Source of the DNA: Robiginitomaculum sp.
GTDB taxonomy: Bacteria; Pseudomonadota; Alphaproteobacteria; Caulobacterales; Maricaulaceae
Direction of reading: 5' to 3'
DNA: 64,000 nt
NCBI GenBank assembly: GCA_002733805.1
Contig: NVXG01000004.1
Location: 41,153 to 105,152 of the forward strand
Positions 1 through 8,805 of the stretch are shown piece by piece. Every line of letters starts with the position of its first letter. The first letter of the stretch is position 1. A program made the position numbers and the translations under genes. The notes below the pieces were generated by a model. That model worked only from the letters and a program-made list of their open reading frames with translations, was not told the DNA's origin and ran no database searches.

Positions 1-143
1 CAGATTTTATGCAGATTCATACAATTATGGGTGTGGTTCGATTGATGTGTGAAAGCCCATTTGGGTGCGTCATGAGAAGTCTTGCCGCGCATAAGCGCCC
101 AAATTAACCCGCAACCTATTTTAACAGCTCCAAAATCCAAAAA
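1..143. other. Window edge, no gene recognised
   Basis: Plus-strand frame 3 is open for about 34 codons from the window edge to a TAA at about 107, but the peptide resembles nothing I know. It could be chance or the tail of a truncated gene. I see no tRNA-like fold and no clear terminator for the ABC-F gene that ends here. Confidence 0.3.
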
Positions 144-2009
144 TCAGGACAATTTTTCGAGTTTTTCCATTTCACTTAAGGTCTGTTCTTCGAGCATGGT
201 GATCCGTTCCAGCGCCCGGTTGCGCTTGCGGTTGAACTCCAGTGCCTGTTGTGGATCTCGGTCATACAATTCCGATGAAGCCAAAGCAGAATCGAGGCTG
301 GCTACCCCTTTTTGTAGACGGGTAATCTCGCCTTCCAGCCGCTTGATATTGCGCCGGATCGGAGCTAAATCCTCGCGGGCCTGGGCTAGAGATTGCCGTT
401 GGACCGCTTTGTTGATCGGTTTGGCTTTTGGTTTGCGCTTGCGATCTTTCTTCAGGATCAATTGCTTGTATTCGTCCATATCGCCGTCATAGGGTTGCAC
501 CGCACCATCTTTGACCAGCCACAGGCGCTCAATACAACGCTCGATCAGGCTGCGGTCGTGGCTAATCAACAGGATCGCCCCGGAATAGGCATCCAGCGCG
601 TCAGCCAGCGCCAAGCGGCTATCCATGTCCAAATGGTTGGTTGGCTCATCCAAGATCAGCAAATGTGGCCCCCGAAACGAAATCAGGTTGAGCAGCAATC
701 GGGCTTTTTCACCGCCGGAAAGGTCGCAGATTTTGGTTTCGGCCTGATTGACCCCCAGGCCGAACCGTCCAAGTCTGGCTCTACGCTGGGCCTCGCTGGC
801 ATCGGGCATCAGCTCAAAAATATGATCGAGCGGGGTCAAATTATGATCCAACACGTCCAATTGGTGTTGGGCAAAATAGGCAATTTCCAACTTTTTGTGT
901 TGGTACTTCTGGCCGGCCATGGTGCCCAATTTTCCGGAAAGCAGTTTGGCAAAGGTTGATTTTCCTTCGCCGTTTTGGCCGAGCAATCCGATGCGATCAT
1001 CATTTTGAATGCTCAGATTGATGTTGCTCAAAATGGGTTTTCCCGGCTCGTACCCGACCTGCACATCCTCAAACCGGATAATCGGCGGGGCCATGGCTTT
1101 CTTGGGGTCTGGCAGGTCAAACGGAGCCACCGGATTTTGGACCAACGTGGCAACCGGTTGCATCTTTTCCATCATTTTGAGGCGGGACTGGGCCTGTTTG
1201 GCTTTGGCAGCCGAATAGCGAAACCGATCGACAAAGGTTTGCATTCGGCGGCGCTGGTCTTCCTGTTTGGCCATCATCGCCATATCAAGTCGTTGTTTTT
1301 CAGCCAGTAATCGCTGAAAATCATCATAACCGCCTTCAAAGGTGCGAATTTTACGATTGGCCAAATGGGCGATGCGATGCACGGACTGGTTCAACAAGTC
1401 GCGGTCGTGGCTGACGATCAATGCTGCGCCGGGATATTTGCGTAAATGGTTTTCCAGCCAGATCGCCCCTTCCAGATCGAGGTAATTGGTTGGCTCATCC
1501 AACAGGAGTAAGTCGGGCGTGGCGAACAGAATAGCGGCCAAAGCTGCGCGCATCCGCCACCCACCGGAAAAACTGCCGCAAGGCTGGCGCTGGGCTTCGG
1601 TGGTGAAGCGCAAGCCAGCCAGAATGGTGCTGGCTCGGGATTCGGCGCTATGTGCCTCAATGTCTGCCAAGCGCAATTGAATTTCGGCGATGCGGTGCGG
1701 GTCAGTTTCAGTTTCCGCGCTGGACAACAAGGCGCGGCGTTCGGTATCGGCTTCCAGCACAAAATCGAGGATGGATTGTGAGCCGCCCGGTGCTTCTTGA
1801 GCAACGGCACCCATTCGCGCGCCTTTGCGGATGCGAACCTCGCCTTCGTCGGGTTGTAATTCGCCGGTGATGGCGCGAAACAAGGTTGATTTTCCGGTGC
1901 CATTTCGGCCAACCACGCCCATGCGGGTTTTGGGGGGCAGGGCAAAGCTGGCATTCTCGATCAGAATGCGGCCTTCCATCCGAATGGTGATGTTGTTTAC
2001 GTGTAACAT
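144..2009 (-). CDS. ABC-F family ATPase, YheS/Uup-like (621 aa)
   Basis: A soluble protein with two ABC ATPase cassettes and no membrane segments, as in ABC-F proteins that act on the ribosome. The first cassette has Walker A GRNGTGKST (residues 34-42), a degenerate signature FSGGW and Walker B followed by DEPTNYLDL. The second has Walker A GQNGEGKST (344-352), signature LSGGEKARL and DEPTNHLDM. The linker is charged, and the C-terminus is Lys/Arg-rich and probably coiled-coil. The ILDFVLEADTERR stretch after the first Walker A resembles YheS more than Uup or EttA. It stands alone, divergent from ndk with 93 bases between. I see no clear Shine-Dalgarno before the ATG, so the start is less certain than the family. 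The exact ribosomal role cannot be read from sequence. Confidence 0.9.
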   Translation of the reverse strand: MLHVNNITIRMEGRILIENASFALPPKTRMGVVGRNGTGKSTLFRAITGELQPDEGEVRIRKGARMGAVAQEAPGGSQSILDFVLEADTERRALLSSAETETDPHRIAEIQLRLADIEAHSAESRASTILAGLRFTTEAQRQPCGSFSGGWRMRAALAAILFATPDLLLLDEPTNYLDLEGAIWLENHLRKYPGAALIVSHDRDLLNQSVHRIAHLANRKIRTFEGGYDDFQRLLAEKQRLDMAMMAKQEDQRRRMQTFVDRFRYSAAKAKQAQSRLKMMEKMQPVATLVQNPVAPFDLPDPKKAMAPPIIRFEDVQVGYEPGKPILSNINLSIQNDDRIGLLGQNGEGKSTFAKLLSGKLGTMAGQKYQHKKLEIAYFAQHQLDVLDHNLTPLDHIFELMPDASEAQRRARLGRFGLGVNQAETKICDLSGGEKARLLLNLISFRGPHLLILDEPTNHLDMDSRLALADALDAYSGAILLISHDRSLIERCIERLWLVKDGAVQPYDGDMDEYKQLILKKDRKRKPKAKPINKAVQRQSLAQAREDLAPIRRNIKRLEGEITRLQKGVASLDSALASSELYDRDPQQALEFNRKRNRALERITMLEEQTLSEMEKLEKLS

Positions 2010-2028
2010 GGGCAGTGGCTAACACGGG

Positions 2029-2057
2029 TTGATGGCTTGATAAAGCACTGGTATAGG
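2029..2057 (+). promoter_or_regulatory. Putative sigma70-type promoter of ndk
   Basis: TTGATG (2029-2034) and TATAGG (2052-2057) are separated by 17 bases, giving a start near 2064 and a leader of about 39 bases before ndk. An AGGAG ribosome binding site at 2091-2095 precedes the ATG at 2103. Both hexamers are close to the vegetative consensus. Confidence 0.5.
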
Positions 2058-2102
2058 CCCGCCAACGAGTTTTCTTCCCCGATCTGATACAGGAGCCAAT
2101 TT

Positions 2103-2525
2103 ATGGCCATTCAACGTACTTTTTCAATCATCAAACCAGACGCAACGGCACGTAACCTAACTGGTGCGATCAATGCCAAAATCGAAGCGGCTGGTCTTCG
2201 CATCATTGCACAAAAGCGTATTCGCTTGAGCCGTGAACAGGCTGAAGCTTTCTATTCGGTACACGCCGAGCGTCCGTTTTTCGGTGATCTGGTCGCATTC
2301 ATGTTGTCCGGACCCGTTGTGGTGCAAGCCTTGGAAGGCGAAGACGCTATTGCCACCTACCGCAAGGTCATGGGCGCAACCAACCCCGAAGAAGCTGATG
2401 ATGGCACCATTCGCAAAGAATTTGCTGAAAGCATTGAAGCCAATTCCGTGCATGGTTCCGATGCGCCGGAAACTGCTGCTGAAGAAATTCCGTTTTTCTT
2501 CTCAGACGACGAAATTGTTGGCTAA
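2103..2525 (+). CDS. ndk: Nucleoside diphosphate kinase (140 aa)
   Basis: Transfers the gamma-phosphate from ATP to NDPs through a phosphohistidine, balancing NTP and dNTP pools in the cytoplasm. The N-terminus [10 protein letters not shown] and the active-site block NSVHGSDA, with phospho-acceptor His117, are textbook Ndk, and the length is normal. An AGGAG site 8 bases upstream fixes the start. It is monocistronic, with its own putative promoter upstream and an intrinsic terminator directly downstream. It fits with the purine genes purM-purN and the ribonucleotide reductase nrdJ elsewhere in the window, though they are not in one operon. Confidence 0.98.
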   Translation: MAIQRTFSIIKPDATARNLTGAINAKIEAAGLRIIAQKRIRLSREQAEAFYSVHAERPFFGDLVAFMLSGPVVVQALEGEDAIATYRKVMGATNPEEADDGTIRKEFAESIEANSVHGSDAPETAAEEIPFFFSDDEIVG

Positions 2526-2545
2526 TCAAAACTGACATAATGTAT

Positions 2546-2573
2546 AAAACGGGGCCAGTTTGGCCCCGTTTTT
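2546..2573 (+). terminator. Rho-independent terminator after ndk
   Basis: AAAACGGGGCCA and TGGCCCCGTTTT form a perfect 12-bp stem with a 3-base loop, ending in a T-run. The A/T flanks make it usable in both directions, so it can also serve the GST-like gene that ends at 2581 on the minus strand. Confidence 0.9.
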
Positions 2574-2580
2574 GTTGGTG

Positions 2581-3285
2581 CTATAGGTTTGGAAAATACC
2601 GCTTTCGCATGCCAGCCGTATAAGCAATCAGATTGTCATGGCTCAGGGCGCTGCGTTTGATCGCTGTATCAAAATCTGCGTCAATGATTGAGCTTAGCAC
2701 CCCATACAGCGTCGCATCCAGCGCGGTGGGTTCATCACCAAAGGCGTATTTCTTATCGCCTAGGAACGCCGCGAGCGCGTCCAGATCGTCTGCTGCCATC
2801 GTATAGATAGTTTCGCGTGGGTGACGCCCAATTCCGTGGCCCTTCATGCCTTGTAAAAGCTGCTTACGGGCAACATTGGGAATGAACCATTTCAACGGAA
2901 TTGGCAGTTTAGAGAAAAACATGTCTTTCAACACAGCCCAGTTCTCATCTTCCATCCAGCGCGAATAAACCACGGCCCAATACAGATGTTCCTCAATCAA
3001 TCTGGTAAAGGAAAGCGAGACGGCAAGGTCAGTCTCCGACAGGCCAGCGTGAAAACCTGCGCCTTTTTCTTCTTCCAGATAATCTTGGATTAGGCCGGAA
3101 TCGCCCATCATGACACCATCGGTTTCAATGAACGGGATTTTGCCGGTCGGCCCGTTGCGCGGGTCGGCTTCTATGACGATCTCATAGGGCAGCTCAGCCA
3201 TTTTCAGCAAGACTTCCAGCTTGATGCAAAATGGTGACGGGTTGGCGGCATTTAGTCCGGGTGGTGGTTGAAATAGTTTGATCAT
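2581..3285 (-). CDS. Glutathione S-transferase-like protein (234 aa)
   Basis: The N-terminal 75 residues look like a thioredoxin-fold GST domain, with NPSPFCIKLEVLL on the first helix and GKIPFIETDG containing the cis-Pro. An all-helical C-terminal domain follows, ending in DEPTALDATLYG, the N-capping Asp motif of GSTs. The spacing resembles the Faxc/metaxin-type GST-like branch. Substrate and true glutathione dependence are unknown. AAGGAAA lies just upstream of the ATG. The MGMT-like gene is 26 bases upstream on the same strand, so the two probably form an operon facing the YafY/WYL regulator. Confidence 0.85.
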   Translation of the reverse strand: MIKLFQPPPGLNAANPSPFCIKLEVLLKMAELPYEIVIEADPRNGPTGKIPFIETDGVMMGDSGLIQDYLEEEKGAGFHAGLSETDLAVSLSFTRLIEEHLYWAVVYSRWMEDENWAVLKDMFFSKLPIPLKWFIPNVARKQLLQGMKGHGIGRHPRETIYTMAADDLDALAAFLGDKKYAFGDEPTALDATLYGVLSSIIDADFDTAIKRSALSHDNLIAYTAGMRKRYFPNL

Positions 3286-3311
3286 TGGGGGTTTCCTTGT
3301 TGGTCCTGCAA

Positions 3312-3725
3312 TTACAGGCCTTCTTGTTTGCGTAAATTTAGTAGAAATTCAGGGTCAAAAGATAGCTTTTTTAGGGTCGGCACATTTTCATCCAACACCC
3401 GCCATACCGGGGTAAGGTCAGCCAGATCAGCCCCGGCTTCATAGGCTTCAAAGGCAGCCTCTGCTACAATCCGCATCAAAATCCCGGTGGTGATCGGGCA
3501 GGAAACTTCAGCATTATGGGCTTGGGCCATATTGGCACGAAATTTCGGAATGCTCATGCTTTTTCCTTCCGGGATTTTCCGCACAAACTGATCGACCAAT
3601 CGGGCATTGGGGACCAACATGATTTGTCCGGCTTTCATGCCGGCAATATCAATCGGTGCCGGTTTAACCACTGGGTCTTTGCCAGAGTGCAATTTTTCCG
3701 TCCAAGTTTTCTTGTGCGTTGCCAT
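3312..3725 (-). CDS. Small MGMT-like conserved protein (137 aa)
   Basis: A short cytoplasmic protein of the type often annotated as MGMT family. The block VPEGK/LR..A..H..CP.TTGI is seen here as IPEGKSMSIPKFRANMA followed by CPITTGILM and TPVWRVL. The PCHR methyl-acceptor motif of true O6-alkylguanine methyltransferases is absent. The only cysteine, in CPITTG, sits elsewhere, so DNA-alkyl transfer is doubtful and it may be non-enzymatic. It is the first gene of a pair with the GST-like gene and divergent from the YafY-type regulator, with a palindrome in the shared upstream region. The family call is moderate and the function unknown. Confidence 0.6.
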   Translation of the reverse strand: MATHKKTWTEKLHSGKDPVVKPAPIDIAGMKAGQIMLVPNARLVDQFVRKIPEGKSMSIPKFRANMAQAHNAEVSCPITTGILMRIVAEAAFEAYEAGADLADLTPVWRVLDENVPTLKKLSFDPEFLLNLRKQEGL

Positions 3726-3770
3726 TTGCTGCTTTCATTTTGACGTTCTGGCGAAACTATATCATGCTTA

Positions 3771-3788
3771 CTGACAGCATTGTGTCAG
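3771..3788. promoter_or_regulatory. Putative operator CTGACA-N6-TGTCAG
   Basis: A perfect inverted repeat with 6-bp arms (3771-3776 and 3783-3788) lies in the 75-bp divergent region between the MGMT-like/GST genes and the WYL regulator. It ends 12 bases before the regulator's ATG. The position suits autoregulation plus control of the divergent pair by the encoded regulator. This is inferred; no binding data. Confidence 0.5.
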
Positions 3789-3800
3789 GATAGAGAAATT

Positions 3801-4508
3801 ATGCGTCGCGCGGACCGCCTTTTACAAATCATCCAGATTTTTCGCCGCAGAGGCGGCATTGTTACCGCCGGGCAATTGGCTGATGATTTGGAAGTATCCG
3901 TCCGCACCATCTATCGCGATATGGTCGCGTTAATGGCCTCTGGTGTGCCGATCACGGGCGAGGCCAGCGTCGGTTATGTGCTGGACAAAAGTTATGACCT
4001 ACCGCCGTTGATGTTGACCATTGAAGAGGTGGAAGCATTGGTGCTGGGCGCGAAACTGGTTGGGGCATTCTCGCAAGACGATCCGCAAATGTTGCTGGCA
4101 GCCGGGGATGCGTTGGCCAAAATTGAAGCGGTCCTGTCGCCGGAACGAAAACAACAAATGGGCCAGATCAATTTAATCACAGGTTTGCCAGAAATGGTGG
4201 GGCTTGGCCCGATTACCCTTGGTTCCTTACGCAGAACCATCCGAAACGGGTTCAAGGTCCATATCGGCTATGAAGATGGCAAAGGCGCCATCAGTGAACG
4301 AACCATCTGGCCCATGGGTATCGGCTATTTCGGGCTGGTGCGAATGCTGATCGCATGGTGTGAGTTGCGCGAAGACATCCGGGTGTTTCGGCTGGACCGG
4401 ATCAAGACGTTTGAAGAGCTGCAATCTCGCGCGCCCCACACCCGCCAAAAACTGTATCGTGATTATATCAAACAGGAAAAATCAAAAGGAATGCGCGCAC
4501 TGACATAA
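3801..4508 (+). CDS. YafY/DeoR-type regulator with WYL domain (235 aa)
   Basis: A DNA-binding transcription regulator. The N-terminal winged helix (about residues 5-60) reads DRLLQIIQIFRRRG, then TAGQLADDLEVSVRTIYRDM, the usual recognition helix of this family. A WYL effector-sensing domain follows, with the family block YDLPPLMLTIEEVEAL after the HTH. The ATG at 3801 is preferred over an in-frame TTG at 3780 because AGGA at 3787-3790 sits 10 bases upstream and the family begins with MRRADRL. It is divergent from the MGMT-like/GST pair, across a palindrome it may bind. The effector is unknown. Confidence 0.9.
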   Translation: MRRADRLLQIIQIFRRRGGIVTAGQLADDLEVSVRTIYRDMVALMASGVPITGEASVGYVLDKSYDLPPLMLTIEEVEALVLGAKLVGAFSQDDPQMLLAAGDALAKIEAVLSPERKQQMGQINLITGLPEMVGLGPITLGSLRRTIRNGFKVHIGYEDGKGAISERTIWPMGIGYFGLVRMLIAWCELREDIRVFRLDRIKTFEELQSRAPHTRQKLYRDYIKQEKSKGMRALT

Positions 4509-4540
4509 AAAAGCCCGGTAGTTTCCCACCGGGCTTTTTC
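4507..4540. terminator. Bidirectional intrinsic terminator
   Basis: AAGCCCGGT and ACCGGGCTT form a 9-bp stem around an 8-base loop, flanked by A-run and T-run. It lies between the convergent WYL regulator and TonB receptor genes and can end both transcripts. Confidence 0.88.
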
Positions 4541-4557
4541 AAACTGAAATGTGTCGT

Positions 4558-6777
4558 TTAGCGATGAACGCTCAAGGTAACACCAAACATTCGTGGGTCT
4601 TTGGTGAAGCCGGTCAGATTATTAAAATCAATCCCGCCAATGACATTGATCTCGTTGGTCAAGTTTCGGACATAGGCCGAAATATCCCAAGAACCGTCAT
4701 TTTTGGCATAACCGATACGCGCGCCGCCTTCAAAATTACCAGAAGTCTGGAATTCCGCAGACTCATACAAGAAGAAGTTTGTATTTCCCTGGATAGACCA
4801 ATCGGTAAAGGCGTACACCTCGCCATCTTGGCCCATGGGTACCGAATAACGCGCTGTGAAATTGGCGGTGATTTCAGGTGCTTGCGGGAATGGGTTGCCA
4901 TCAACGAAGGCACGACCCAATGCGTTCAGCGGATCAAGCGCAGTACACAATCCCGATCCACAAACTGGAACAACCAGATTGCTGTCCTGAATTTCGGTTT
5001 TGTTCAGGGCAAAACCAGCGGTCATGACGAAGTTCGAAGTGGCTTGCCATTCCAAATCAACTTCAAAACCGTAGCCTACGCCTTTGTCAGCATTGACCAA
5101 TTGGTTGAAATTGCCAGCGCCACCGATCGCAGTAAACTGCATATCCTTGACCCGGTAATAATAGACATCGCCGTTCAAACGAAGCGTGTTTTCAGCCAAT
5201 TCAGATTTGAAACCAATTTCAAACGAGTCGATGGTTTCTGATTTTGCGGTAGACGCTTGGCCAAAGAAGGCAATGTCACGCCCTTGAATGGACGGAGCGC
5301 GGAAGCCGCGCGCCGCACGGGCATAGAGGTTCACATTGTCTGTGGCCGTGTACGTACCGCTAATGTCCCAACTGACTTTGTCGCCTGAAATGGTGGTGTC
5401 AGGGATTGGGAAGTTGGTGGCGATGGGTGACAGACGTTTGTTATCTTTGGTGTATCGAATACCAGCGGTAACCACGAAACGATCGGATAGATCATAGCTA
5501 CCTTGTCCAAAGATCGCCCAGCTATCGTTTGATTGCTTCAAAATCGTTTCAGGAACAAAGAACGGGTTGGTTCCCAGTGCCAAGTCCATGTTGAAGTAAA
5601 ACGCACCCATTTGCCATTTGGCTGGACCGTCGCCATTGCTGGCAATGCGGAATTCCTGGGTGAACTGGTTATGGTCCTTGATGGAACCTTCGGTGACTGA
5701 CGGGAACGGAATGAAGCCCGGCCCGCCGCCACCTGGCAGGAATACTGCGCCAAAGCCGCCATCAATATCGCCGATACTGGCACCATCAACCGTTTGCAGG
5801 GAAGTGATCGAGGTAAAGGTCGCGCCATCCCCTTCATATTCGAATTTCGCGGTATAGCCTTTGTTGTTATAGCTTTGTGCCTGATTGTTGCCGCCGTCAA
5901 AAAACACAGTGTCACGAACAAAATTGCCATTTAAATTGTTGCTGCCCGTATCAAAAATGTTGGCGCGGAACAAAGTTGCCGAATTGCCATCAATGTTGCG
6001 TGCTTGTGCGCTCAGCAATGCAGTGAACCGGTCATTCGGCGTAAACAATAATTGGATGCGACCGGCCAGATCTTCGTATCCGCCAATGACATCAGTTTCA
6101 CCGGTAAAGCCGTTATTGACCCAATCATCGCGCTGGGCAAACAGGACAGAAGCACGAAATGAAAGTTTGTCTTCAACCAGTGCGCCACCAACTGCGCCTG
6201 TAGCGCGGATGGTATTGTAACGACCCCATGACAGGGAGCCGTCGGCGCTGAATTCTTGGCTTGGGCGTACGGTATCAAATTTTACGATACCCGCCGTGGT
6301 GTTACGTCCAAACAAAGTGCCTTGCGGTCCGCGCAGCACTTCGACTTGTTCCACATCAAAAAGCGGGAAGCTTTTCAAAGCCACGTTTTCCATGACCACG
6401 TCATCCATGATGACAGAAACTGGTTGCGATGCCGCCAGATCAAAGTCGGTATTGCCAAGCCCGCGAATATAAAAGCGAGGTGCGACCCGACCATTTGAAC
6501 TTTCAATGTTCAAGCTGGTAATCCGGCTGGATAACGCCAGAATATCGTCGCCGCCGGCCAGAATGTTTTCCAGACTGTCACCATCCATAGTGCCGATTGA
6601 AATCGGTACATCTTGAATGTTTTCAGCCCGTTTCTGGGCGGTGACGGTAATGACGTCCAACGTGCCGCCTGTTGATTGGGCAAATGCAGGAAGCGCCAAG
6701 CCACCCGCTAACGTTAATGCAAGAATGCTGACACCAGTGTGCAGCAGGCGATTGTGGTCTTTGTGAAGATTTTTCAT
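4558..6777 (-). CDS. TonB-dependent outer-membrane receptor (739 aa)
   Basis: An outer-membrane beta-barrel transporter driven by TonB-ExbBD. A signal peptide ends at about AFAQ (residues 31-34). The N-terminal region ITVTAQKRAENIQDVPISI is the TonB box/plug start typical of the large receptor sets of sphingomonads and hyphomonads. The plug contains VEVLRGPQGTLFGRNTTAG, and the protein ends NLTGFTKDPRMFGVTLSVHR with the aromatic tail of an outer-membrane barrel. It is monocistronic and shares a bidirectional terminator with the WYL regulator. No neighbouring biosynthetic or hydrolase gene hints at the substrate, so siderophore, vitamin or glycan are all possible. Confidence 0.93.
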   Translation of the reverse strand: MKNLHKDHNRLLHTGVSILALTLAGGLALPAFAQSTGGTLDVITVTAQKRAENIQDVPISIGTMDGDSLENILAGGDDILALSSRITSLNIESSNGRVAPRFYIRGLGNTDFDLAASQPVSVIMDDVVMENVALKSFPLFDVEQVEVLRGPQGTLFGRNTTAGIVKFDTVRPSQEFSADGSLSWGRYNTIRATGAVGGALVEDKLSFRASVLFAQRDDWVNNGFTGETDVIGGYEDLAGRIQLLFTPNDRFTALLSAQARNIDGNSATLFRANIFDTGSNNLNGNFVRDTVFFDGGNNQAQSYNNKGYTAKFEYEGDGATFTSITSLQTVDGASIGDIDGGFGAVFLPGGGGPGFIPFPSVTEGSIKDHNQFTQEFRIASNGDGPAKWQMGAFYFNMDLALGTNPFFVPETILKQSNDSWAIFGQGSYDLSDRFVVTAGIRYTKDNKRLSPIATNFPIPDTTISGDKVSWDISGTYTATDNVNLYARAARGFRAPSIQGRDIAFFGQASTAKSETIDSFEIGFKSELAENTLRLNGDVYYYRVKDMQFTAIGGAGNFNQLVNADKGVGYGFEVDLEWQATSNFVMTAGFALNKTEIQDSNLVVPVCGSGLCTALDPLNALGRAFVDGNPFPQAPEITANFTARYSVPMGQDGEVYAFTDWSIQGNTNFFLYESAEFQTSGNFEGGARIGYAKNDGSWDISAYVRNLTNEINVIGGIDFNNLTGFTKDPRMFGVTLSVHR

Positions 6778-6976
6778 AAATTATGTCCCGAGTAACGAGG
6801 AGGAAATTAGGTGCCAGATCGGAATCAGTCACGACCTTGACCACAAGGCAATGGACCTATCTTAGCTCTCAATCAATAGATGTCGCCAAATCTATGGGGT
6901 TTTTGCACAAAGTGTGACGTGATTACACTGGTTCAATGGCCAAAGAAAACCGGCGATGATTGCCCACCAAATCCAT

Positions 6977-7612
6977 CTATTGCAGGGAAAAGATGGTATT
7001 TATGGGTTGATCCGGTTTGTCTTGCGGTGCGGAAATGCCTTGCAAATGGAAACAGGCTCTGGCGATCACTGCTGGATATAGCTGGTGTTCAACTCGTAAG
7101 ACCCTTTTTTGTAAAGTTTCTGCCGTGTCAGAGGATTGGACCGAAATTGCTGCTTGACCCAATATCGGGCCATCATCCAGCTCAGTTGAGACTTGATGCA
7201 CCGTACACCCATGAACCCGTAAGCCTGCATCCAGCGCGCGCTGGTGCGTATTCAGGCCGCGAAGTGAAGGTAACAGGGACGGGTGGACGTTGAGCATTTT
7301 GCCATCCCAGCGGGAAACCAGAAAGGTGGATAAAATACGCATAAATCCGGCCAAACAGATCAGTTCAACCTTGGCCGTGCATAGTTCCTGATGGATTGCC
7401 TGCTCAAAAGTTTGGCGATCCTCAAATTTTCCATGCGGTACGATGGCGGTGCGGATGCCTTTTTGATTGGCAAACGCCAAACCGGGCGCTTTGCTTTTGT
7501 TGGAAAGGACCAAGGCAATTTCAGCTGGAAAATCAGCTTGCTCACAGGCGGATGCAATGCTTTGCATGTTGGAACCGGTTCCGGAAATTAGGACGGCCAG
7601 TCTGGTTTTCAT
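6977..7612 (-). CDS. purN: Phosphoribosylglycinamide formyltransferase PurN (211 aa)
   Basis: Third step of purine synthesis: transfers formyl from 10-formyl-THF to GAR. Motifs seen are [11 protein letters not shown] at the phosphate-binding N-terminus and [18 protein letters not shown], carrying the catalytic Asn and His. [18 protein letters not shown] follows with the catalytic Asp. Length is usual. Its start overlaps the purM stop by 4 bases (ATGA type), so translation is coupled and the order purM-purN is the normal one. Confidence 0.97.
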   Translation of the reverse strand: MKTRLAVLISGTGSNMQSIASACEQADFPAEIALVLSNKSKAPGLAFANQKGIRTAIVPHGKFEDRQTFEQAIHQELCTAKVELICLAGFMRILSTFLVSRWDGKMLNVHPSLLPSLRGLNTHQRALDAGLRVHGCTVHQVSTELDDGPILGQAAISVQSSDTAETLQKRVLRVEHQLYPAVIARACFHLQGISAPQDKPDQPINTIFSLQ

Positions 7613-8643
7613 CCCTTGGCCTGTAATGTGCCAATGAAAGAGGCGCTTTCTCCGGCCAATTCCAACTCGAGCAATACTTCACTCAAATTATCCATGGATA
7701 CGCACAGGATCATCCCAATGCCGCAGTTGAACGTTCGCATCATTTCATGCGCTTCAATACCGCCGGTCTGCTCCAACCAGTTAAACACGGCGGGCCGGAC
7801 CCATTTGGCTGGGTTGATGTCTGCTTGTAAGTGATCGGGTAACATTCGGGGTGGGTTTTCGATCAATCCACCGCCGGTAATGTGGGCCAATCCTTTAACC
7901 ACGCCGCTTTTTATCAGTGGAAGCAGGGGTTTTACATAAATGCGGGTTGGCTCGAGCAAGGCCTGACCCAAGGTCTGTTCCGGGTCAAATGGTGCAGGGT
8001 CATTCCAGCTTAGTTCGGAGATTTCGACGATTTTGCGGATCAAGGAATAGCCGTTGGAGTGTGGCCCGCTGGAGGCCAGCCCAATCAAGGCATCGCCTGC
8101 TTGCATTTGGTCATGACAGGGAAGAAGATCGCCTCGTTCGGCCGCGCCAACCACAAACCCGGCCATATCATATTCACCATTGGTGTACATGCCGGGCATT
8201 TCAGCGGTTTCGCCGCCAATCAAGGCGCAACCGGCCTGACGGCAACCTTCGGCAATGCCGGCTACTACTTCGGCGGCCTGATCGGGATCGAGTTTTGAGG
8301 TTGCAAAATAATCCAAGAAAAATAGCGGCTCCGCGCCTTGCGCCAAAATGTCGTTGACACACATGGCAACCAGATCAATCCCGACTGTGGAGTGAAGGTT
8401 GCATTCATTGGCCAGTTTTAACTTGGTGCCGACTCCATCGGTACCTGAGATCAAAATGGGATCGCAAAACCCGGCGGCTTTCAGGTCAAACGCGCCGCCA
8501 AATCCAGCCAATGCGGTGTCAGCCCCGGCCCGCGAAGTCGAAGCGGCCAAAGGTTTGACTTTGGCCACTAACGCATTGCCAGCGTCGATATTTACGCCAG
8601 CTTTTGCGTAATCTAGCGAATTTTTATGTTTGGTGTGATCCAT
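7609..8643 (-). CDS. purM: Phosphoribosylformylglycinamidine cyclo-ligase PurM (344 aa)
   Basis: Fifth step of purine synthesis, making AIR from FGAM with ATP. Family blocks are [15 protein letters not shown] at the N-terminus, [36 protein letters not shown] and [11 protein letters not shown]. The ATG at 8643 is chosen because AAGGTG sits 6 bases before it. An in-frame GTG at 8652 overlaps that ribosome binding site. It forms an operon with purN and is divergent from the DUF2066 gene. I see no purine riboswitch in the 160-base upstream region. Confidence 0.97.
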   Translation of the reverse strand: MDHTKHKNSLDYAKAGVNIDAGNALVAKVKPLAASTSRAGADTALAGFGGAFDLKAAGFCDPILISGTDGVGTKLKLANECNLHSTVGIDLVAMCVNDILAQGAEPLFFLDYFATSKLDPDQAAEVVAGIAEGCRQAGCALIGGETAEMPGMYTNGEYDMAGFVVGAAERGDLLPCHDQMQAGDALIGLASSGPHSNGYSLIRKIVEISELSWNDPAPFDPEQTLGQALLEPTRIYVKPLLPLIKSGVVKGLAHITGGGLIENPPRMLPDHLQADINPAKWVRPAVFNWLEQTGGIEAHEMMRTFNCGIGMILCVSMDNLSEVLLELELAGESASFIGTLQAKG

Positions 8644-8742
8644 GAGAATCACCTTGTTCGGCGGGAATTCTTAAGCGCCAAGGGTAGAACCCATACACCG
8701 GGCAATGACAAGGTTTAGCTTGTGCAAAATGCGAATTAGCGG

Positions 8743-8770
8743 TTCAACTTGTCCTCACCTGCGATATACT
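8743..8770 (+). promoter_or_regulatory. Putative promoter of the DUF2066-hdaA-ppx run
   Basis: TTCAAC (8743-8748), a 16-base spacer and TATACT (8765-8770) precede the ATG at 8806. The -10 is good and the -35 weak. Confidence 0.35.
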
Positions 8771-8805
8771 GGCTGTCCGGTGTCAGAAAAAGGAACCGAT
8801 CAATT

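Noticed and set aside
393..959. 188-codon open frame opposite the ABC-F gene
   Set aside because: No recognisable motif and fully inside a well-supported gene.
1995..2020. GCCACTG-like B12-box string before the ABC-F start
   Set aside because: Only a short match in a 93-base gap, no other part of a cobalamin riboswitch, and the downstream gene is unrelated to B12.
6916..6935. CRP/FNR-like TGTGA-N6-TACAC site upstream of the TonB receptor
   Set aside because: The right half does not match TCACA and the position relative to a promoter is unclear.
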